From the NCBI GenBank assembly GCA_040901445.1, contig JBBDYQ010000002.1, positions 372,001 through 436,000 of the forward strand: a stretch of DNA of 64,000 bases, given 5' to 3'. The position numbers and the translations under genes are program-made. Positions 51,173 to 59,811 of the stretch are shown here, piece after piece (the first letter of the stretch is position 1; each line of letters starts with the position of its first letter). A model generated the notes under the pieces. It worked only from the letters and a program-made list of their open reading frames with translations, did not search any database and was not told where the DNA came from. The DNA comes from Thermoleophilaceae bacterium (lineage in GTDB: Bacteria > Actinomycetota > Thermoleophilia > Solirubrobacterales > Thermoleophilaceae).

Positions 51173-51526
51173 ATGCAAGGCTTGGAGGATGTCGAGGTCG
51201 TTGACGGCGAGCCGGTTGCGGCCTCCCTGATCCCGCGAGCGGTGACGGCCGGCGAGCTGCTCTACGACGACGGGGCGACGCAGACGTTCGATGTAAACGG
51301 GGACACGAGCTACGTCGAGGCGGACGGTCGCCCCACGCAGGGCGAGTGGTACGTCGACGAGGATGGACATTTCTGCTCGTTCTGGCCGCCGACCTATCGA
51401 GCTTGTTACGACCTGCTCTGGATCCTCGAGGGCGATGAGATCGTCGGGCTGAGCTTCACCTCGCTGGGTCGGGGCACGCGATTCGACGGTCGATACACGA
51501 CGCTGGGTCGCGGGGCCCGCCCGTGA
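51173..51526 (+). CDS. Hypothetical protein with W/C-rich beta domain
   Basis: 117 residues. A beta-rich domain with TAGELLYDDGATQTFDVNGD, QGEWYVDEDGHFCSFWPPTY, RACYDLLWILEGDEIVGLSF and a closing RFDGRYTTLGRG. Two cysteines are spaced by 10. It looks like a small ligand-binding or lipocalin-like fold. The family is not recognised. Confidence 0.65.
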   Translation: MQGLEDVEVVDGEPVAASLIPRAVTAGELLYDDGATQTFDVNGDTSYVEADGRPTQGEWYVDEDGHFCSFWPPTYRACYDLLWILEGDEIVGLSFTSLGRGTRFDGRYTTLGRGARP

Positions 51527-51568
51527 CGCTGCTTACCTAGTGGCCTCCGAGCGCGCCACGCTCGTCGC

Positions 51569-52102
51569 GTGAACACCTCGGCCTCAAGCGCCCTGCCCGC
51601 GGTCGGAGAGCGTGATCACGTCACCGGCTCGAGCAGCCCCAAGCTGACGCTCGTGGAGTATGGGGATTTCGGATGCCCGTACTGCTTCCAAGCCAGTCGA
51701 CCGGTGAAGTCACTCCTGGACCGCTTCGACGGCCTCCGCCTCGCCTGGCGCCACTTCCCCGTGCCTCAGCTCCATCCTCGAGCGGACCTCGCCGCGGAGC
51801 TCTCCGAGCTCGCCGGCGTGCGCGGGAAGTTCTGGGACGCACATTCGCTTCTGCTGACACCGCACCGGCGGTTCTCACACGACGACCTGCTCTCCGTGGC
51901 AGGGCGACTCGGGCTGGATCCGGCGGAGACCCAGGCGGCCCTCCGCGAGCACACGTTTCGAGAGCGCGTCCTCGCCGACATCGAGGGCGGCAGGCGAGCT
52001 GGGGTCCACGCGACGCCGACCTTCTTCGTGGATGGCGAGCGCCTTGAGCGACCCTGGCGCGAACTCGCGCAGATTGTGGCGGCCAGGCTCGCAGCGGCCT
52101 AA
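51569..52102 (+). CDS. DsbA-family thioredoxin-fold protein
   Basis: 177 residues from GTG 51569. Active site CPYC in VEYGDFGCPYCFQASRPVKS near 37, helical insert with RFSHDDLLSVAGRLGLDPAE, and GVHATPTFFVDGERLERPW with cis-Pro. No signal peptide is seen. It resembles cytoplasmic actinobacterial DsbA-like oxidoreductases and is probably involved in thiol stress together with the redoxin at 50398. Confidence 0.9.
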   Translation: MNTSASSALPAVGERDHVTGSSSPKLTLVEYGDFGCPYCFQASRPVKSLLDRFDGLRLAWRHFPVPQLHPRADLAAELSELAGVRGKFWDAHSLLLTPHRRFSHDDLLSVAGRLGLDPAETQAALREHTFRERVLADIEGGRRAGVHATPTFFVDGERLERPWRELAQIVAARLAAA

Positions 52103-52188
52103 CCGCCCGGCCCCGCTGCGCCACTTACGAGATTTCCGGGTCGGTGATCAACCCCGCCGATCAGCGCTGGCTCGCGGCTCAGGGGCGA

Positions 52189-53415
52189 TCAGCCGGCGGC
52201 GGAGGCTGTCGGGGACTCGGGGACCTCTAGCCTGGAGCTCTCGCGCGTCAGCAGGCTTCGGCCGGTCTCGTGATCGAAGAGGTGTAGCTGAGACGTGTCG
52301 ACCCAGAGCTGGGCCTCCTGTCCCTGCTTGATTGCGCTGGCCGCAGCGAGGCGAGCGACGACCTGAATCCCCTCAGCTGAAGAAGCAACGCCCGGTTCGT
52401 CTGCGAGCTCTTCCAACTCACTTGACGAGAGCCGCGGCGAGTCGACAGTGAAGTGAGCGTAGGAATCGGATCCGAGGGCCTCGAGGACCTCGATCTTGGT
52501 CTTGAAGATGTGACCCGTCGCTGGAAGTGTCACCAGCATCGCGTCCTCGAAGTGCTCGGGACGGATGCCGACGATCACACCGCGGCGGCCACCGCCGTCG
52601 CCGGCCTCGAGGCGCCGGCACATTTCCCCTGCAAGGCGCAGATCCCCGATCGGTGTCCGCAGCCGATCTCCGTCGCGCTGGCCCGGTAGGAAGTTCATCG
52701 CGGGGGAGCCAATGAAGCCCGCGACGAACAAACTGACCGGGTGCTCATACACATCGGCGGGTGTTCCCACCTGCTGGATCCGCCCGGCCCGCATGACAGC
52801 GATTCGGTCGCCGAGCGTCACCGCCTCGACCTGGTCGTGCGTGACGTAGATCGTCGTCGTCCCAAGCCGCTCATGAAGGCGCGAGAGTGCGGTTCGCGAC
52901 TGCACCCTCAGCTTGGCATCGAGGTTGGATAGGGGCTCGTCCATCAGGAACGCCTTGGGGTCGCGGACGATCGCGCGACCCATCGCAACCCGTTGGCGCT
53001 GCCCACCGGACAGGTTGGCCGGCTTGCGGTCGAGCTGAGGCTCGATATCCAGCACCCTCGCCGCCTCTTCCACCTCCCGGGCGATCTCCCTGCGAGGCAC
53101 GCCCGCCAGCTTCAGGGCGAAGCCCATGTTCTCCCGCACGGTCATGTGCGGATACAGCGCGTAGTTCTGGAACACCATCGCGATGTCCCGATCCCGCGGT
53201 GCGAGATCGTTCACTATGCCGTCGCCGATCCGGATGACGCCCTCGGTGACGTCCTCCAGCCCGGCGATCATTCGCAATGCCGTCGACTTGCCGGAGCCGG
53301 AAGGGCCGACCAGGATCATGAACTCTCCATCCGCAATCGCGAGGTTCATGTCCGTGACCGCCTCTACGCCGTCGGCGTAGCGCTTGGTCACGTGTTCGAA
53401 AACTATGCTCGCCAC
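52189..53415 (-). CDS. ABC transporter ATP-binding protein, MalK/UgpC/MsiK type
   Basis: 408 residues. Walker A VGPSGSGKSTALRMIAGLED near 37, signature LSGGQRQRVAMGRAIVRDPK near 135, Walker B AFLMDEPLSNLDAKL, switch His VTHDQVEA. The C-terminal OB/TOBE domain (about 235-400) is typical of carbohydrate importer ATPases. No permease or binding protein is adjacent, so it probably serves distant sugar transporters, as MsiK does in streptomycetes. Confidence 0.93.
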   Translation of the reverse strand: MASIVFEHVTKRYADGVEAVTDMNLAIADGEFMILVGPSGSGKSTALRMIAGLEDVTEGVIRIGDGIVNDLAPRDRDIAMVFQNYALYPHMTVRENMGFALKLAGVPRREIAREVEEAARVLDIEPQLDRKPANLSGGQRQRVAMGRAIVRDPKAFLMDEPLSNLDAKLRVQSRTALSRLHERLGTTTIYVTHDQVEAVTLGDRIAVMRAGRIQQVGTPADVYEHPVSLFVAGFIGSPAMNFLPGQRDGDRLRTPIGDLRLAGEMCRRLEAGDGGGRRGVIVGIRPEHFEDAMLVTLPATGHIFKTKIEVLEALGSDSYAHFTVDSPRLSSSELEELADEPGVASSAEGIQVVARLAAASAIKQGQEAQLWVDTSQLHLFDHETGRSLLTRESSRLEVPESPTASAAG

Positions 53416-53647
53416 GCCGACCCCTTCTTGCGCGCAACGGGTCGCGCGCGTCGGCTGCGCCGGACGGCCGCAAGGCGCCGCCTGCGGCGGACCTGATTTC
53501 TCATGCGTGTGCGGCTGAGGCGCGGCATCCTCACCTGCAGTGTGCGGCTGTGAGTCCCCGGTTCAACACCTCGTCGTGATCGACGAATCGGCGCGGACGA
53601 TCAGGCGTGAGCTCTTTGAGTCGTCGGCGCTGGACGTGCTGGTGGGC

Positions 53648-54424
53648 TCAGCCTGCCATCGGCCCGAAGTCCTCGACCCGGATCCTTTTCGACTCGTGGC
53701 CAAGCTGGACGAGCAGGCCGGCCGCTCGGCCGACGAATGCGGTCGGGCCGCAGACGAAGATCCTTGGACGTCGTGCGGGGGCGGGCCCAATCGCCTTCAG
53801 CATGTCAGCGTCGAGGCGCCGGGCGAACCCCCTCCACGCGGCGGGTGGATCGCGCGTGAACGTGTGATGCACTGCGAGTCCGTCGCCTGCCGCCAGCCGC
53901 ATGAGCTCGCTGCGATAGAGGACTTCGGCGGGCGAGCCTGTGGAGATGAGCAAGCGCGCGTCGACCGTGCTCGACTTGGCCGCGCGATGGCGCAGCATCG
54001 CCATCAACGGCACAAGGCCGGAGCCGTCCGCGACAAGCAGCAGCGGTCCGCCATCGTCGATGCGCCAGGTGAACGCGCCGCCGATGGGACCGCGCAGCTC
54101 CAACTCGTCTGCGACGCGAAGCGCCCCCGTCAGGTGAGACGAAACCTCCCCGTCATCGATCCGCTCCACCGTCAACGCCACCTTCGCCCTCTCCGGCGCC
54201 GACGCGATCGCATACGAGCGCTCGGCCTGGTAGCCGTCCGCCGCGGTGAGCCGAACGTCGACGTTCTGGCCGGCAACATGCCCCGCCCACCCCGGCACGT
54301 CCAGCACGATGGTCTTGGCCCTTGCGGTCTCCTCGATGAGGCGGCTGACGGTTGCGACTTGCCACCCTCTCGGTGCTCGAGTCACGCTTGGTCGCGTCAA
54401 GAGTTGCCGCTCTTCCCACGACAC
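53648..54424 (-). CDS. FAD-binding oxidoreductase, ferredoxin-NADP reductase type (copy 1)
   Basis: 258 residues. FAD-binding barrel with QAERSYAIASAPE (RxYS-like motif) near 75, then NADP domain with GGPLLLVADGSGLVPLMAML and RPRIFVCGPTAFVGRAAGLL. No 2Fe-2S domain follows. It is downstream of the SPW-repeat gene, six bases away. Paralogues are at 58518 and, as a fragment, at 54907. The 53416-53647 gap holds only a GC-rich hairpin-like stretch. Confidence 0.9.
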   Translation of the reverse strand: MSWEERQLLTRPSVTRAPRGWQVATVSRLIEETARAKTIVLDVPGWAGHVAGQNVDVRLTAADGYQAERSYAIASAPERAKVALTVERIDDGEVSSHLTGALRVADELELRGPIGGAFTWRIDDGGPLLLVADGSGLVPLMAMLRHRAAKSSTVDARLLISTGSPAEVLYRSELMRLAAGDGLAVHHTFTRDPPAAWRGFARRLDADMLKAIGPAPARRPRIFVCGPTAFVGRAAGLLVQLGHESKRIRVEDFGPMAG

Positions 54425-54430
54425 TTGGGC

Positions 54431-54850
54431 TCAGACAGCGGGCTGTTGCGGAGCGATGCGCCCGGCCGACATCAGATCGGGCTCGAAGCGGGTCAGCAGC
54501 GTTGCGCCCAATCCGCCGGCACCGATCACGACGTAGAGCACGGTCGCGGCCGTGTCGTCGGTGAAGCCGAGCACGAACGGTGCGAGGATCAGGACGATCG
54601 TCGCACCGATGTCCGCGACGCCGTGCAGGACCGGCGGCAGGATCGGGATGATGCCGGTTGACCAGTTCGTGCCGATCGCCAGCAGGGTTGCGGCGCCGCC
54701 CAGGACGAGCATCAACACGGTCGCGGTGTCGTCGTGGAAGTCAACCACGAGCGGCACCGCGATCAGGGCTGCCGCCAGGAGGTAGTCGAGCGTCCCGTGC
54801 ACGCGCGGCGAGATCGGGCCGCGGCGCAGGAAGCGGAGCAGGTATTGCAT
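54431..54850 (-). CDS. SPW-repeat membrane protein
   Basis: 139 residues with four helices in two repeats: RVHGTLDYLLAAALIAVPLV then VDFHDDTATVLMLVLGGAAT; VLHGVADIGATIVLILAPFV then LGFTDDTAATVLYVVIGAGG. This HG-x-D, FxDD pattern is that of the SPW repeat family. Function is unknown. It leads the transcript into the FAD reductase at 53648. Confidence 0.8.
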   Translation of the reverse strand: MQYLLRFLRRGPISPRVHGTLDYLLAAALIAVPLVVDFHDDTATVLMLVLGGAATLLAIGTNWSTGIIPILPPVLHGVADIGATIVLILAPFVLGFTDDTAATVLYVVIGAGGLGATLLTRFEPDLMSAGRIAPQQPAV

Positions 54851-54906
54851 GCGTGTCCTTTCCCGATGGTTGGTACGAACGAAGCGAACCGCACGCTCGG
54901 GAGGCA

Positions 54907-55050
54907 TCAAGACGCGCCGGCGATCGCGTGATCGCCGGCGACGTGTCCGAGCCAGCCGGGCACGTCGAGGACCAGCGTCTTCGCGCGGGCCGTCTCGACG
55001 AGCACGTCGGTGACGGCGGCGAGTCGCCACGCGATCCGTACCGGCGCCAC
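54907..55050 (-). pseudogene. Truncated FAD-binding oxidoreductase (third copy)
   Basis: 47 residues from a GTG right after the sulfite-oxidase-like stop: RIAWRLAAVTDVLVETARAK, TLVLDVPGWLGHVAGDHAIA, then a stop. This equals the first 45 residues of the reductases at 53648 and 58518. Everything after the GHVAG motif is missing, so the natural electron-transfer partner of the sulfite-oxidase-like gene has been lost from its place. Confidence 0.75.
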
Positions 55051-55052
55051 GA

Positions 55053-55676
55053 TCAGTCCCCCGAATAGCGCTGCTCTTTCCAGGGATCGCCGTAGTTGTG
55101 GTAGCCGTAGGCCTCCCAGAAGCCGGGCTCGTCGTCGTCGCGCAGCTCGAGGCCGCGGACCCACTTCGCGCTCTTCCAGAAGTACAGATGCGGGACCAGC
55201 AGCCGCGCCGGGCCGCCGTGCTCGGGCTCGAGCGGCTCGCCCCCGTACTCGTAGGCGATCCACCCCCGGCCATCGGTCAGATCCTCGAGCGGCAGGTTGG
55301 TCGTATAGCCGCCGTCACACCACGCGGTGACGTAGCCGGCGTCGGTGTCAACGCCTTCGAGCAATGTGTCGATCGACACCCCGGTCCAGGTGGTGTCGAG
55401 CTTGGACCACTTGGTGACGCAGTGGATGTCGGCGGTGACCGTTTCCCGCGGCAGCGCGACGAACTCCTCCCACGGCCACGACACCGGCTCCTCCACGGCG
55501 CCATTGATCGTAAAGCTCCACTCGTCCAGCGGCGTGCGCGGCGTCGGTCCGGCGGACAACACCGGAAAGTCGCGTGTGACGTACTGACCCGGCGGCACGC
55601 GCGCGGGATCGACATCCACCCGGCGGCCGCGGAAACCTCGTGAGGACGGTGGCATGGGCTGAACATGGCGCCGCAT
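55053..55676 (-). CDS. Sulfite-oxidase-like molybdopterin oxidoreductase
   Basis: 207 residues of the YedY/sulfite oxidase molybdopterin fold: DEWSFTINGAVEEPVSWPWE, the cofactor cysteine in TVTADIHCVTKWSKLDTTW, PLEDLTDGRGWIAYEYGGEP, and GPARLLVPHLYFWKSAKWVR. No Tat signal is seen, so it is cytoplasmic. In related genomes this gene is usually followed by an FAD reductase and a DUF6510-type gene; here the reductase is truncated. ATG 55655 is an alternative start. Confidence 0.9.
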   Translation of the reverse strand: MRRHVQPMPPSSRGFRGRRVDVDPARVPPGQYVTRDFPVLSAGPTPRTPLDEWSFTINGAVEEPVSWPWEEFVALPRETVTADIHCVTKWSKLDTTWTGVSIDTLLEGVDTDAGYVTAWCDGGYTTNLPLEDLTDGRGWIAYEYGGEPLEPEHGGPARLLVPHLYFWKSAKWVRGLELRDDDEPGFWEAYGYHNYGDPWKEQRYSGD

Positions 55677-55748
55677 CGGGCGACCGGCAAGCGGAGCTCG
55701 CGATCAACCGATAGGCGATCGCGCTTGGACTAGAACATCGGTGACGCG

Positions 55749-56168
55749 TCAGGTTGACCGTCGCGCGCCGCCAAGGGCCGCGAGCAGGTCATCGCAGGCG
55801 CGCTCGCACCGGCGGCACTCCTCGGCGGACAGACGGCAGTGCTCATGGTGATGCGCGTGACGCTCACACTCGGCGGCGCAGGCGCGACACGCGGTCAGGC
55901 ATGCCTCAAGCGCCGTGAGCTGCACGTCCGCATCAGGGTCGGTCTGGCGGCTGAGGATGCGCCCGGCGTCAACGCACGCGTCGGCGCAGTCGAGGCAGAG
56001 CCGGATGCAGCGAGCCAGCGCTTCGATATCGGGCTCGGCGAGGCACGCGTCGGCGCAGATCGTGCACGTCGCGGCGCACGCGGCGCACTCGTCGATGCAC
56101 GCCGCGAGCGTGGCGACGTCGGCGATGAGTGCACGCCGATGTGTTCCGAGGATCTCTTCGACGCTCAT
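55749..56168 (-). CDS. Csp-like four-helix Cys-rich (copper-storage type) protein
   Basis: 139 residues with about 19 cysteines spaced along helices: CIDECAACAATCTICADACL, CIRLCLDCADACVDAG, CLTACRACAAECERHAHHHE and CRLSAEECRRCERACDDLL. This is the pattern of four-helix copper storage proteins and DUF326 relatives. No signal peptide, so it is a cytosolic form that could bind many Cu(I) ions. No copper exporter is adjacent. Confidence 0.88.
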   Translation of the reverse strand: MSVEEILGTHRRALIADVATLAACIDECAACAATCTICADACLAEPDIEALARCIRLCLDCADACVDAGRILSRQTDPDADVQLTALEACLTACRACAAECERHAHHHEHCRLSAEECRRCERACDDLLAALGGARRST

Positions 56169-56496
56169 GTTCTCTCCTTTGGTTGGATGCGCTGCTTCCA
56201 GACGATCGCGCACGTGCCGCGGCAAAGGCAGCGGCGGCCGCCAAGGAATGGCTGAGCGCCTTCACCCACGACGCCACGAGTCCGACCCTGAAAGCTCGCG
56301 TTCGTGCCCACGGGGTTGTTCTACCTCTCCCCCCGCGCGAGCCGATCGCGGCTGCTTTCGCGCTGATAGGCCGTCGCACTTGAGCGCCGCGGGCGAAACG
56401 TCCGGAGCCTGGTCCGTATCGGCCCATCGCTTGTTCTTGTTGCGCCCGAGAGGACGGGGCCGATCCTCCCATGGACACGCCCCGTTGGGAGACTGC

Positions 56497-57573
56497 ATGA
56501 AACCGACTGCGAAGCTACATGAGCTTGGACAGAGCCTGTGGCTGGACAACATCACTCGAGAGATGCTCGACTCTGGGCAGCTGGAGCGCTACATCGATGA
56601 GCTCTCGGTCAGCGGCCTGACCTCCAACCCGTCGATATTCGACAAGGCGATCAAGTCGGGCGCTTACGACAGTGAGATCCAGCAGAAGGCGGCCGAGACA
56701 GCCGACCGCGAGCGGCTGTTCTTCGGGCTGGCGATCGAGGACCTTCGGCGCGCGGCGGACCTGCTTGCGCCTATCCATGACAGGACAGCAGGGATTGATG
56801 GCTGGGTCTCGCTCGAGGTCTCGCCACTGCTGGCCTACGACACGCCCCGCAGCGTGCGTGCCGCGGTAGACCTGCACGCGCGCGCCGAACGGGAGAACCT
56901 GTTCATCAAGATCCCTGGCACCGACCAGGGGCTACCGGCGGTCGAGGACACGATCTTCGCGGGTGTGCCCGTGAACGTCACCCTGCTGTTCTCGAGCGAG
57001 CAATACCTCGCTGCCGCCGATGCCTACATGGGCGGGATCGAGCGCCGGATCCAGGCCGGGCTGGATCCGGGTGTCGCCTCGGTCGCGTCCGTCTTCATGT
57101 CACGCTGGGACGCCGCGGTTCTCGACCGAGCGCCCGAGGACCTGCGCGGCCAGCTCGCGCTGGCCATAGGGCTGAAGACCTATCAGGCCTATCGCCGGAT
57201 GATGGACTCAGACCGCTGGCAGCGACTGGCAAACGCGGGCGCTCGCGTGCAGCGGCTCTTGTGGGCGAGCACCAGCACCAAGGACCCGAACCTCTCGGAC
57301 ACGCTCTACGTGGAGGGACTGAGCGCGCCCCACACGATCAACACGATGCCCGAATCGACGCTGCTCGCCGTGGATGATCACGGCCACATCGGAGAGCCGA
57401 TGCGAGCCGACGGCGGCGATGCGCAGACCACGCTGGCGCAGTTCGAGTCCGTGGGCATCGACATCGAGGCTTTGGGCGCCACTCTTCAGTCCGATGGAGC
57501 CGAAAAGTTCGTCCAGTCCTGGCATGAGCTGATGAAGCGGATCGACGATCAGGTCGCGGCGCTGGGAACGTGA
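56497..57573 (+). CDS. tal: Transaldolase (copy 2)
   Basis: 358 residues. SGLTSNPSIFDKAIKSGAYD near 37, Schiff-base lysine in NLFIKIPGTDQGLPAVEDTI near 135, VNVTLLFSSEQYLAAADAYM, and STSTKDPNLSDTLYVEGLSA. It is clearly paralogous to the copy at 11054 but diverged. It is monocistronic and ends in a strong hairpin. The 56169-56496 stretch upstream holds its promoter region but no gene. Confidence 0.94.
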   Translation: MKPTAKLHELGQSLWLDNITREMLDSGQLERYIDELSVSGLTSNPSIFDKAIKSGAYDSEIQQKAAETADRERLFFGLAIEDLRRAADLLAPIHDRTAGIDGWVSLEVSPLLAYDTPRSVRAAVDLHARAERENLFIKIPGTDQGLPAVEDTIFAGVPVNVTLLFSSEQYLAAADAYMGGIERRIQAGLDPGVASVASVFMSRWDAAVLDRAPEDLRGQLALAIGLKTYQAYRRMMDSDRWQRLANAGARVQRLLWASTSTKDPNLSDTLYVEGLSAPHTINTMPESTLLAVDDHGHIGEPMRADGGDAQTTLAQFESVGIDIEALGATLQSDGAEKFVQSWHELMKRIDDQVAALGT

Positions 57574-57611
57574 CCGCTCCGCTGGGCGCCGGCGCAGCCC
57601 ATGAGGGGCCG

Positions 57612-57645
57612 GGGGAGGGGCGCCGCGCGGACGGCGCCCCTCCCC
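57612..57645. terminator. Strong bidirectional hairpin between tal and cupin
   Basis: GGGGAGGGGCGCCG (57612-57625) and CGGCGCCCCTCCCC (57632-57645) form a perfect 14-bp stem with a 6-base loop. It sits between the convergent genes tal (ends 57573) and the cupin (ends 57656), so it can end both transcripts. Confidence 0.8.
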
Positions 57646-57655
57646 GACCGCGCGA

Positions 57656-58087
57656 TCACATCGACGGCGCGGTCTCGTGCAGGACGATGCCGAAGCGATC
57701 GGCGTCGGCGTCGGCGTCGTCGCGGGGCACCAGGAAGTACTCGGCGCCCGCCGGCTGCAGCCCGACCAGCAGCCGCGCCTCGTCGCTGCGCACCGTCAGT
57801 CCGTGCGGGAGATCCTTGGGAAGCGCGGCATAGGACCCGGCTTCCACGTCGATCTCCTGGTCGCCGACAGTCGCGGTGATCGAGCCGGCGAGCACGTAGA
57901 CCGTCTCGTCCTCGCGGGTGTGGGTGTGGATCGGCGGCTCGTCGCCGGGGCGCACATGCCATTCGACGACAGCCCACTCGCCGCCGGTTTGCTCGCCGGC
58001 GATCTTGAGCTCGGCGCTCGTGCCGCTGCTCTTTGTGACCGTGCGTCCGGCGCCGGGGCCAGACAGGACGGGTTCGGTGAGGGACAT
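57656..58087 (-). CDS. Cupin-domain protein
   Basis: 143 residues. Cupin motif 1 EWHVRPGDEPPIHTHTREDE with TVYVLAG near 45-70 (metal His/Glu), motif 2 LPKDLPHGLTVRSDEARLLV. It is a small metal-binding beta barrel, perhaps an isomerase or dioxygenase. ATG 58087 gives the leader MSLTEPVLSGPGAGRTVT, shared with the membrane protein at 49891. Confidence 0.88.
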   Translation of the reverse strand: MSLTEPVLSGPGAGRTVTKSSGTSAELKIAGEQTGGEWAVVEWHVRPGDEPPIHTHTREDETVYVLAGSITATVGDQEIDVEAGSYAALPKDLPHGLTVRSDEARLLVGLQPAGAEYFLVPRDDADADADRFGIVLHETAPSM

Positions 58088-58243
58088 GCGACCTTCCTTC
58101 TTCGTTCGGGGTCGATACATCGCTTGCGTTCGACACGCCCAACGATCCGATACGCGGGTGCCCGGGACAACATCGTTCTCCGACCGCTCGATAGGCCGAG
58201 GTGATCAGGACGGCGCACGCGAGTCCTCGTCATCTCGTACTCC

Positions 58244-58516
58244 TCAATTGTTCGTGGTGGGCATTTCGAGTCGCCAGGTGCCTTCCAGGTGGAGGATGTG
58301 GCGGTCCGGCAGCGTCGCGACGCTGAGCGCGATCGCATCGCAGGACGAGCAGCGGAGGACGAGACCCGCCCCTCGGTAAAGGCGATGGGCCCCGACTGGC
58401 CGCACGGCGCCGCATGCCTGGCATCCGTGCGGCGTGGCCGTCAACTCGCCGCCGAAGAGCTCATACAGAAGACCGCCAAGCGCGTTGCCGTCGACCCATT
58501 GCGCGACTTCGTTCAT
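58244..58516 (-). CDS. DUF6510-like zinc-ribbon protein
   Basis: 90 residues. WVDGNALGGLLYELFGGELT, then a zinc ribbon C-x2-C (HGCQACGAVR) and C-x2-C (LVLRCSSCDAIALSVATL). The family usually accompanies a sulfite-oxidase-like enzyme and its FAD reductase. Here it follows the FAD reductase by one base, but the oxidase is absent and lies 3 kb away at 55053. Confidence 0.78.
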   Translation of the reverse strand: MNEVAQWVDGNALGGLLYELFGGELTATPHGCQACGAVRPVGAHRLYRGAGLVLRCSSCDAIALSVATLPDRHILHLEGTWRLEMPTTNN

Positions 58517-58517
58517 C

Positions 58518-59255
58518 TCATCCTCCTGTGGGGCCGAATCGCTCGGCGTGGATCGTGGTCGGTTCGTGGCCGAGCCCGACGAGCAGGTCGGCCGCCCGCT
58601 CCACGAATGCCGTCGGACCGCAGACGAAGGTCCGCGGTCGCGCACTCGGAGCCGGTCCCACCGTGCTGAGCATCTCCGCGTCGAGGCGCCGGGCGAAGCC
58701 GGTCCAGCCCGGCGGCCGATCGCGCGTGAGCGCGTGGTGGATCGCGAGTCCGTCACCGTGAGCCAGCGCCTCGAGCTCCTCGCGGTAGAGGACGTCTCCG
58801 AGCGAACGCGCGGAGACGAGCAGCCGCACGTCGACCGCGCTCGAGCGGGCGGCGCGATGCCGGAGCATCGCCATCAGCGGCACGAGCCCCGACCCGCCGG
58901 CGACGAGCAGCAGCGGACCGCCGTCGTCCGTGCGCCAGGTGAAGTGCCCACCGATCGGTCCGCGCAGCTCGATCTCGTCGCCGACACGAAGCTCACCCGT
59001 CAGGTACGGGGAGACCTCACCGTCATCGATCCGCTCGACGGTCAGCGCGAGTCTTCCGTCCTCGGGTGCCGAAGCGATCGAATACGAGCGCTGTGCCTGG
59101 TAGCCGTCCTCTGCGGTCAACCGCACGTCGACGTGCTGGCCGGCGGCATGTCCCGGCCAGCCAGGCACTTCGAACCAGATCGTCTTGGCGTGGGGCGTCT
59201 CGGCGACCAGGCTCGTGACCGTCGCGAGCCGCCATCCGATCGGTTCGCGAGCCAC
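58518..59255 (-). CDS. FAD-binding oxidoreductase, ferredoxin-NADP reductase type (copy 2)
   Basis: 245 residues from GTG 59255. The same domain order as 53648: QAQRSYSIASAPEDGRLALT (RxYS FAD motif), GELRVGDEIELRGPIGGHFT, GGPLLLVAGGSGLVPLMAML and RPRTFVCGPTAFVERAADLL. Translationally close to DUF6510 and to the DksA-like gene upstream. It may have become the functional reductase for the sulfite-oxidase-like protein. Confidence 0.92.
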   Translation of the reverse strand: MAREPIGWRLATVTSLVAETPHAKTIWFEVPGWPGHAAGQHVDVRLTAEDGYQAQRSYSIASAPEDGRLALTVERIDDGEVSPYLTGELRVGDEIELRGPIGGHFTWRTDDGGPLLLVAGGSGLVPLMAMLRHRAARSSAVDVRLLVSARSLGDVLYREELEALAHGDGLAIHHALTRDRPPGWTGFARRLDAEMLSTVGPAPSARPRTFVCGPTAFVERAADLLVGLGHEPTTIHAERFGPTGG

Positions 59256-59256
59256 C

Positions 59257-59619
59257 TCAGTCGTCGCCCCGCTCCTTCAGGTGTCCGCTGTCGACGAGCC
59301 TCTGCTCCTCGAGTGTGCGTTCCACGGTCGGAACAGCCTCGAGCCGCTCGTCGGGGATCGGCTTGCCGCTCTCCACCGAGAGGCCGTAGCTTCCGGCGGC
59401 CAGTCGAGCCTCGGCGCGCTCGAGGGCGGCGAGGTGCTCGTCAAGGTGCTCGGCCTGACCCGCGTCGAACTCGTCCTGGTAGAGCTCCTCGGAGCTCTCG
59501 TCACCCGGTTCGCTGTGCGCGAGGCTCCCCTCGGGCGTCTTTTTGCCGAGGATGGCGATCGCCCGCTCGATCCGTAGACGTTCGACTACGAGCAGTTGGC
59601 GAGCGCGGTCTGGATCCAT
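59257..59619 (-). CDS. DksA/TraR-like protein without zinc cysteines
   Basis: 120 residues. A coiled-coil helical hairpin (VVERLRIERAIAILGKK; LDEHLAALERAEARLAAGSY) followed by the DksA/TraR C-terminal block GSYGLSVESGKPIPDERLEA with VPTVERTLEEQ. In usual members this block reads YG-x-C-x2-C-G and ends C-x2-C; all four cysteines are replaced here. It may still bind RNA polymerase in a zinc-independent way. Confidence 0.8.
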   Translation of the reverse strand: MDPDRARQLLVVERLRIERAIAILGKKTPEGSLAHSEPGDESSEELYQDEFDAGQAEHLDEHLAALERAEARLAAGSYGLSVESGKPIPDERLEAVPTVERTLEEQRLVDSGHLKERGDD

Positions 59620-59811
59620 AAGTCGCTCAAGCGTAGGCGCGCATTTTCACGCGCTCAAACGGAAAGGCCGATCACTCGGCAGCGCAGCGCTATCGCCCAC
59701 CGCGCTCGGGTGTGCGCTGGGTGCCGGCTAGGGATGCGACTAGGGACCACTCGGATGCGATCGCCGCGGCCGCGCGACAAGCTTCGCGCATCGACGGAAG
59801 GGAATGGGACC

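Noticed and set aside
53455-53490. GC-rich hairpin-like stretch upstream of the ABC ATPase
   Set aside because: The stem is only about five base pairs with a long loop, and it is in the position of a promoter region, not a gene end.
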